Below, one piece after another: positions 6,681-10,122 of a stretch of 10,122 bases of DNA; the first letter of the stretch is position 1; the number at the start of each line of letters is the position of its first letter. The position numbers and the translations under genes are program-made. Below the pieces are notes generated by a model, which did not search any database, was not told the origin of the DNA, and saw only the letters and a program-made list of their open reading frames with translations. Source of the stretch: Clostridiales bacterium (GTDB taxonomy: Bacteria; Bacillota; Clostridia; Oscillospirales; Oscillospiraceae); the NCBI GenBank assembly GCA_004555705.1, contig SFHI01000123.1, forward strand, positions 1 to 10,122, written 5' to 3'.

Positions 6681-8815
6681 CGCCGACCTGTACTACAGGC
6701 GGTTTCACAATCAATACCTGTTCTGTCTGCGACGAAAAAACCATAGCCTCCCGGGTGGACGCCCTGGGGCACGACCTCACCCACCACGATGCCCAGGCTG
6801 CCACCTGTACGGAAATCGGCTGGGAAGCCTATGACACCTGCTCCCGCTGCGATTACACCACCTACGAAGAGATTCCCGCCACGGGGCATACCCTTTCCCA
6901 TGTAAACAGCACACCCGCCACCTGCACAGAAGAAGGCGTCAAGGAACACTACAACTGCTCTGTCTGCGGTAAGAACTTCGAGGATGCACAGGGCACTCAG
7001 GAAATGAGCGACACCTCCGTCCCCACCAAGGCGCATACCCTCACCAAGGTGGATGGTACGGAAGCCACCTGCACGGAATCCGGTGTCAAGGCGCATTACC
7101 ACTGCTCTGTCTGTGACAAGGACTTCGAGGATGCAAACGGCACCACGGAAATGACCGATACCTCCATCCCCGCCAAGGGACACAGCCTCACCAAGGTGGA
7201 GCGTTCGGAGCCCACCTGTACCGAAGATGGTGTCAAGCTGCATTACCACTGCTCTGTCTGCGGCAAGGACTTTGAGGACGAAAACGGCTCCAAGGAACTG
7301 ACCGATACCTCCATCCCCGCCAAGGGACACGGCCTCACCAAGGTGGAGCGTTCGGAGCCCACCTGTACCGAAGATGGTGTCAAGCTGCATTACCACTGCT
7401 CTGTCTGCGGCAAGGACTTTGAGGATGCTAACGGCACCAAGGAACTGACTGGCACCTCCATCCCCGCCAAGGGACACAGCCTCACCAAGGTGGAGGGTTC
7501 GGAACCCACCTGTACGGAAGCAGGTATCAAGGAACATTACCACTGCTCTGTCTGTGACAAGGACTTCGAGGATGCAAACGGCACGAAGGAAATGACCGAT
7601 ACCTCCATCCCCGCCAAGGGACACGGCCTCACCAAGGCGGAGCGTTCGGAACCCACCTGTACGGATAAGGGTGTCAAGGCGCATTACCACTGCTCTGTCT
7701 GCGGCAAGGACTTTGAGGACGAAAACGGCACCACGGAAATGACCGATACCTCCATCCCCGCCAAGGGACACAGCCTCACCAAGGTGGAAGGTTCCGAACC
7801 CACCTGTACGGAAGATGGTGTCAAGGCGCACTTCCACTGCTCTGTCTGCGGCAAGGACTTTGAGGACGAAAACGGCACCACAGAAATGACCGACACCTCC
7901 ATCCCCACCGTCGAACACGAATGGGGCGAGTGGGAGGTGACCACACCCGCGACTTCCGAGGCTGACGGTGAGGAAACCCGGAAATGCGTCAACTGTCAGA
8001 AGGAGGAAACCAGACCTCTGGCCTACACCGGAAACCGGCTGGAGCTCACTGGAACAGAACTGGAAAACCAGGGCACCGTCTGGATCGACGGCGTGCCTGT
8101 CTCCGTTCAGAAGGACGGCAGCGGCAATCCCTATGTGACCCTGCCCGAGAATTCCTCCTCCATACTCGTGACCTATTCCTTCAACACCGGCTCCGGAGAC
8201 CGCCACACCCAGTATCCCACCGGGATGAAGGTATACCGGGTCGAAAAGACCGATTCCGGCCTGACCGTGGCGCACCTGCCGGAGCTGGATAATCTCCTGC
8301 AGTATTCCGGCTGCTCCATCCGCATTGTGGGTGTCAAGGGTATCCGGATGATCACCTCCATCAGTAAGAGCACCCGTTCTTCCCTGATGGGAGACGGTCT
8401 CGCGGGCTTCAAGCTGGTGGAATACGGCACGGCGCTCTGCCGGGCCAGCGCGCTGGAGGGCGGCGCCCCCATGGTGCTGGGCACTCCGGGCGTAAAATCC
8501 AACTACGCCTATAAAAAGGGCGTGGCCGACCCCATCTTCAAGGATACCGGCAGCCTCATCCAGTACACCAATGTTCTGGTGGGCTTTAGCGATGAGGACT
8601 GCAAGGAGGACATTGCCATGCGGCCCTACATCACCCTGGAGGACGAAAAGGGCGGCACCGTCACCCTCTACGGCGGCATTGTCTACCGCAGCATCGGCTA
8701 CATTGCCTACCAGAACCGCAGCGCCTTCACCCCCGGCTCCAACGCGTACAACTACGTCTGGGACATCATCCACTACGTCTACGGCAAGCAGTATGACGCG
8801 GACTATAAAGGATAA
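6404..8815 (+). CDS. Segment 3 (frame 2): Ig-like end, seven 49-residue Cys-rich repeats and unknown C-terminal domain
   Basis: Frame 2 takes over the Ig-like region at about 6404 (AAESAPQSMELIC). The first ATG in this frame, 6428, has no Shine-Dalgarno sequence, so it is probably an internal Met and not a start. Order: the remainder of an Ig-like domain ending GEVTVTATSASGLTAS (to about 6680), two variable Cys-rich units, seven exact 49-residue units (6887-7915), a degenerate final unit (7916-8026), a beta-rich linker (8027-8299) and a 171-residue C-terminal module (8300-8812) ending YGKQYDADYKG. There is no LPXTG motif, hydrophobic tail or SLH domain, so how the protein would be held at the surface is not apparent. 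The stop codon TAA (8813-8815) overlaps the ribosome binding site of the lipoprotein gene. Confidence 0.85.
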   Translation, partial: AAESAPQSMELICLSNTQHEVSFGVRFSPAASMEEIVSWEISDPDLLGESSFSGLNSSRKYYIPYAKGEVTVTATSASGLTASCTLTVGQVIAPTCTTGGFTINTCSVCDEKTIASRVDALGHDLTHHDAQAATCTEIGWEAYDTCSRCDYTTYEEIPATGHTLSHVNSTPATCTEEGVKEHYNCSVCGKNFEDAQGTQEMSDTSVPTKAHTLTKVDGTEATCTESGVKAHYHCSVCDKDFEDANGTTEMTDTSIPAKGHSLTKVERSEPTCTEDGVKLHYHCSVCGKDFEDENGSKELTDTSIPAKGHGLTKVERSEPTCTEDGVKLHYHCSVCGKDFEDANGTKELTGTSIPAKGHSLTKVEGSEPTCTEAGIKEHYHCSVCDKDFEDANGTKEMTDTSIPAKGHGLTKAERSEPTCTDKGVKAHYHCSVCGKDFEDENGTTEMTDTSIPAKGHSLTKVEGSEPTCTEDGVKAHFHCSVCGKDFEDENGTTEMTDTSIPTVEHEWGEWEVTTPATSEADGEETRKCVNCQKEETRPLAYTGNRLELTGTELENQGTVWIDGVPVSVQKDGSGNPYVTLPENSSSILVTYSFNTGSGDRHTQYPTGMKVYRVEKTDSGLTVAHLPELDNLLQYSGCSIRIVGVKGIRMITSISKSTRSSLMGDGLAGFKLVEYGTALCRASALEGGAPMVLGTPGVKSNYAYKKGVADPIFKDTGSLIQYTNVLVGFSDEDCKEDIAMRPYITLEDEKGGTVTLYGGIVYRSIGYIAYQNRSAFTPGSNAYNYVWDIIHYVYGKQYDADYKG
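6683..8026 (+). repeat. Cys-rich repeat array C, with seven tandem 147-bp units
   Basis: Two variable units come first (CSVC at about 6720-6731; His at 6770, 39 residues). Seven units of exactly 147 bp (49 residues) follow, beginning at His codons 6887, 7034, 7181, 7328, 7475, 7622 and 7769 and ending at 7915. Consensus landmarks are HSLTKV, then PTCTExGVK, HYHCSVCGKDFED, a GT-E-MTDTSIP segment and AKG. The Cys/His pattern is His1, Cys13, Cys24 and Cys27. Units 3 and 4 differ at 8 of 147 bases by eye. A final degenerate unit (7916-8026, HEWGEWEVTTPATSEADGEE) has lost the first Cys but keeps CVNC. Confidence 0.92.
8300..8812 (+). other. Protein region: C-terminal module of unknown function
   Basis: The 171 residues after the repeats contain the landmarks IRIVGVKGIRM, LVEYGTAL, SNYAYKKGVADPIF, YTNVLVGF, MRPYITLED, YGGIVYRSIGYIAYQNR and YVWDIIHYVYGKQYD. 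I recall a similar order (GIRF, then EYG, then RxYI, then RSI..A) at the ends or between domains of other large secreted clostridial proteins, but know no assigned function and could not search. It lacks sorting-signal features. Being the last domain of a secreted giant, an anchoring or folding role is possible but unproven. Confidence 0.5.
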
Positions 8816-8819
8816 GGAG
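8814..8819 (+). promoter_or_regulatory. Ribosome binding site of the lipoprotein gene, overlapping the upstream stop codon
   Basis: AAGGAG lies 10 bases before the ATG at 8830 and shares two bases with the TAA stop (8813-8815) of the giant gene. This fixes the lipoprotein start and suggests the two genes are co-transcribed, possibly with translational coupling. Confidence 0.85.
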
Positions 8820-8829
8820 CGAACCGAAA

Positions 8830-9894
8830 ATGAAAAAATTCTTAGCCATCCTTTTGGCCCTGGTGCTGATCCTGTGCGCGGGCTGCGGGAAAACCTCCCC
8901 GGAGCCGGAGACCCAGGCCCCTACGGAAACGGAAGCACCCACGGAAACCGAGCCCACCGAAACCCAGCCCCCTGAAACCACGGAGCCTCCCACCCAGCCC
9001 CTCCCCGAGACGGAGGACGCTGCGATCCTGGCGGATCATGTTCCCGCAATCCTCGCCATTTTCTCCCGGGGGGATACCCTGGATGTGGTGGGAGAATATG
9101 ACGAAAGCTATTATGTGGTGAAGCTGGAGCAGGGCTACGGCCTGGTGGAAAAACAGCTGCTTGCCCTGCCCGATGCCGAAAGCTACGAGCTGTCGGGTAC
9201 CCCCATCCAGTCCCTGACCACCAACACCCGGGTGGAGGTTCTGGATGATCTGGGCGAAGTCCTGGTGGTGAAGGTGGGCGATCTCACCGGCTTCCTGGCT
9301 GCGGATACCGTCAGCCGCAGCGTGATTCAGGGCGGAGGCGGTTCCGGTGGCTCCGGCGGAAGCTCCGGCGGCCAGGACGGCGGCGACATCTCCTTAGGCA
9401 TCAACGGAGGGATCACCCTTCTCTCCGCCATCCGCCAGGAGGGCGACGTCACCGGACAGGCAACCGTCCGGGCTGACGGAACGGAGGTTATATTGGGCTT
9501 CTATGACCGGGACGACATCGCGAAGATCGTTATTGAGGCCGGATTCTGTGAGGATTGGGAGGGCTACTGCACCGTGCTGCTGGACGACCTGTATGCCCAT
9601 GTCCCCCAGAACCTGGTAAGAACCTCCGGTGAGGAAGCCTACACCCCCTGGGACGGCTACGCCAAGTACAGTGCACAGCTCTATGGCAACTTCTACCTCC
9701 AGGGAGAAGGAACCATTCTCCCCTCCAACACGGTGGTTCATGTGCTCTGCGATCTGGGCAGCTGCTACCTGGTCACCGTGGACGAGACCACCGGCTATAT
9801 TGCCAAGGACTATGTAAGCCTGACCCGAAGCTCCGGCGGCTCCGGTTCCGGCGGCAGCTCCGGCGGCTCCGAGTGGTCCGACCCCGTCCTGTGA
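8830..9894 (+). CDS. Putative SH3-like domain lipoprotein
   Basis: The product is 354 residues. It starts with a lipoprotein signal peptide: MKK, a hydrophobic core at residues 4-15, and a lipobox C16-A-G-C19 with C19 the probable lipidated cysteine (C19 is followed by GK; Cys at -3 is less usual than Leu). A Pro/Thr/Glu-rich low-complexity linker follows (about 26-62), then two SH3-like segments (about 78-112, YYVVKLEQGYGLVEK; and 130-162, VLVVKVGDLTGFLAAD). A Gly/Ser linker (167-186) leads to two more candidate segments (about 218-262; and 284-331, CYLVTVDETTGYIAKDYVS), and a Gly/Ser tail ends the protein. Bacterial SH3-like domains often bind peptidoglycan; applying that here is inference. 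The gene follows the giant gene with only 14 bases between and ends in a strong terminator, so it is probably the last gene of that operon. I do not recognise a named family. Confidence 0.88.
   Translation: MKKFLAILLALVLILCAGCGKTSPEPETQAPTETEAPTETEPTETQPPETTEPPTQPLPETEDAAILADHVPAILAIFSRGDTLDVVGEYDESYYVVKLEQGYGLVEKQLLALPDAESYELSGTPIQSLTTNTRVEVLDDLGEVLVVKVGDLTGFLAADTVSRSVIQGGGGSGGSGGSSGGQDGGDISLGINGGITLLSAIRQEGDVTGQATVRADGTEVILGFYDRDDIAKIVIEAGFCEDWEGYCTVLLDDLYAHVPQNLVRTSGEEAYTPWDGYAKYSAQLYGNFYLQGEGTILPSNTVVHVLCDLGSCYLVTVDETTGYIAKDYVSLTRSSGGSGSGGSSGGSEWSDPVL
8905..9015 (+). repeat. Low-complexity Pro/Thr/Glu linker
   Basis: Imperfect short repeats of the type 'cccacggaaaccgag' encode PTETEAPTETEPTETQPPET. 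This is a typical extended spacer just after the lipidated cysteine, lifting the folded domains away from the membrane. Such short repeats can change in copy number. Confidence 0.75.
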
Positions 9895-9900
9895 AACGCA

Positions 9901-9928
9901 CCCCCTGCCCCACCGGGCAGGGGGTTTT
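9901..9928 (+). terminator. Rho-independent terminator
   Basis: A perfect 10-bp stem (CCCCCTGCCC at 9901-9910 with GGGCAGGGGG at 9915-9924) encloses the loop CACC and is followed by TTTT. It begins seven bases after the lipoprotein stop codon (9892-9894). A further A-T pair (9900 with 9925) can extend the stem. It closes the giant protein/lipoprotein transcription unit. Confidence 0.93.
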
Positions 9929-9932
9929 CACT

Positions 9933-9987
9933 GTCCCCGGATGAACAGAAAGGAAAAACTCCTGTTGCAATAAGTCCTCCCGGGGAC
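9933..9987. promoter_or_regulatory. Inverted repeat around the promoter -35 box, possible operator
   Basis: GTCCCCGG (9933-9940) is the exact reverse complement of CCGGGGAC (9980-9987), which abuts the -10 box. The right arm is also half of an imperfect 14-bp dyad, GTCCTCCCGGGGAC (9974-9987), lying wholly within the spacer between the -35 and -10 boxes, a place where repressors often bind. The dyad is seen; operator function is inference. Confidence 0.35.
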
Positions 9988-9993
9988 TATAAT
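9965..9993 (+). promoter_or_regulatory. Sigma-A-type promoter for a gene beyond the right edge
   Basis: The -35 box is TTGCAA (9965-9970, matching TTGACA at four of six), the spacer is exactly 17 bp and the -10 box is a perfect TATAAT (9988-9993). Transcription would start near 10000 and run rightward through at least 120 untranslated bases. No convincing start codon with a ribosome binding site is visible before the window ends. Confidence 0.72.
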
Positions 9994-10034
9994 ACGATGT
10001 AAAAGCAGATAAATTGTTGTTTACAAAAAAACGC

Positions 10035-10075
10035 TGTCATTGCGAGCCAGTGCGCACACTGGCGTGGCAATCCCC
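10035..10075. repeat. REP-like interspersed palindrome (ATTGCGAG...GGCAATC type)
   Basis: Nested inverted arms are ATTGC (10039-10043) with GCAAT (10067-10071) outside, and CCAGTG (10047-10052) with CACTGG (10057-10062) inside, around the loop CGCA. Sequences of the form TCATTGCGAG...GGCAATCCC are, from memory, dispersed in many copies through the intergenic DNA of many bacteria, including gut Clostridia. Only one copy is in this window, so dispersal cannot be shown here. It lies in the leader downstream of the promoter. Confidence 0.65.
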
Positions 10076-10122
10076 CGGATAGAGGGGAAATGTGCAAAAA
10101 ACGGACAAACGCCCTAACGAAC

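Larger units (their letters stand above)
1..8815 (+). pseudogene. Giant BspA-like LRR / Cys-rich repeat surface protein gene, 5'-truncated by the window and broken by two frameshifts
   Basis: Seen: three plus-strand open frames follow one another with no intergenic space (frame 1 to stop 3328-3330, frame 3 to stop 6435-6437, frame 2 to stop 8813-8815). Repeat families continue across both junctions: the TCTE/CSVC repeats at 3208-3440 and the Ig-like region at 5341-6680. Neither later segment begins with a ribosome binding site and start codon. Joined at 3267/3273 and 6401/6404 the visible product is about 2,935 residues, and it is also open at the left edge. Inference: this is a secreted, cell-surface or adhesin-like protein, because BspA-like LRRs, Ig-like domains and Thr/Ser-rich beta repeats are typical of such proteins in gut Firmicutes and Bacteroidetes. 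The signal peptide would lie upstream. I cannot tell a real pseudogene from errors in assembling repetitive DNA. If the frame changes are artefacts, the gene is intact and functional. Confidence 0.8.

Noticed and set aside
6887..7915. CRISPR-like array
   Set aside because: The units are 147 bp, contiguous, without unique spacers, and translate in frame into one protein repeat.
6356..8773. Long minus-strand open frame of about 805 codons opposite the Cys-rich repeats
   Set aside because: Its repetitive Gly/Ala/Val-rich translation mirrors the plus-strand repeats and codon bias; the plus frame has recognisable domains, while this one has no credible start or family.
8905..9015. PTE-rich stretch as a separate mobile or satellite repeat
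   Set aside because: It is an in-frame spacer of the lipoprotein of a kind very common after lipobox cysteines in Firmicutes.
10090..10122. Possible start of a downstream gene at the ATG at 10090
   Set aside because: The only purine-rich stretch (10081-10089) runs almost into the ATG, leaving no proper spacing, and the few codons before the edge resemble nothing recognisable.

Overview
The window looks like a piece of a genome from the Clostridia, most likely an uncultured gut member of the Oscillospirales/Ruminococcaceae type. The evidence is moderately high GC, AAGGAG-type ribosome binding, a sigma-A-type promoter, and a giant secreted protein built from BspA-like leucine-rich repeats, Ig-like domains and Cys-rich 'TCTE...CSVC' repeats, a combination I associate with that group. 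The taxonomic placement is inference; there is no rRNA or housekeeping gene here.

Bases 1-8815 are almost entirely one very long plus-strand gene whose start lies left of the window. Its reading frame changes twice, from frame 1 to frame 3 near 3268-3272 and from frame 3 to frame 2 near 6402-6404. The protein family continues smoothly across both points, so this is one broken gene (or one gene with assembly errors) and not three genes. Joined, the visible part encodes about 2,935 residues. In order it carries: the tail of a GLUG-like region (1-300); BspA-like LRR modules 1 (463-1617), 2 (1624-2496) and 3 (2512-3180); a damaged Cys-rich repeat array A (3208-3440); LRR module 4 (3441-4346); Cys-rich array B (4365-4911); a degenerate LRR module 5 (4920-5340); a run of beta-rich, Ig-like domains (5341-6680); Cys-rich array C with seven exact 147-bp units (6683-8026); a beta-rich linker; and a C-terminal module of unknown function (8300-8812). 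No LPXTG sorting signal or SLH domain is visible.

Immediately downstream, with its ribosome binding site overlapping the stop codon of the giant gene, lies a 354-residue lipoprotein gene (8830-9894). It has a Pro/Thr/Glu linker and several SH3-like segments and is closed by a strong intrinsic terminator (9901-9928). The tight spacing suggests a two-gene operon: a giant surface protein plus a membrane-anchored, possibly wall-binding partner. This is inference.

The last 230 bases are non-coding. They hold the terminator, a well-formed promoter (TTGCAA, 17 bp, TATAAT) with a dyad in its spacer, and a REP-like palindrome of the ATTGCGAG...GGCAATC type. The gene driven by that promoter is outside the window.
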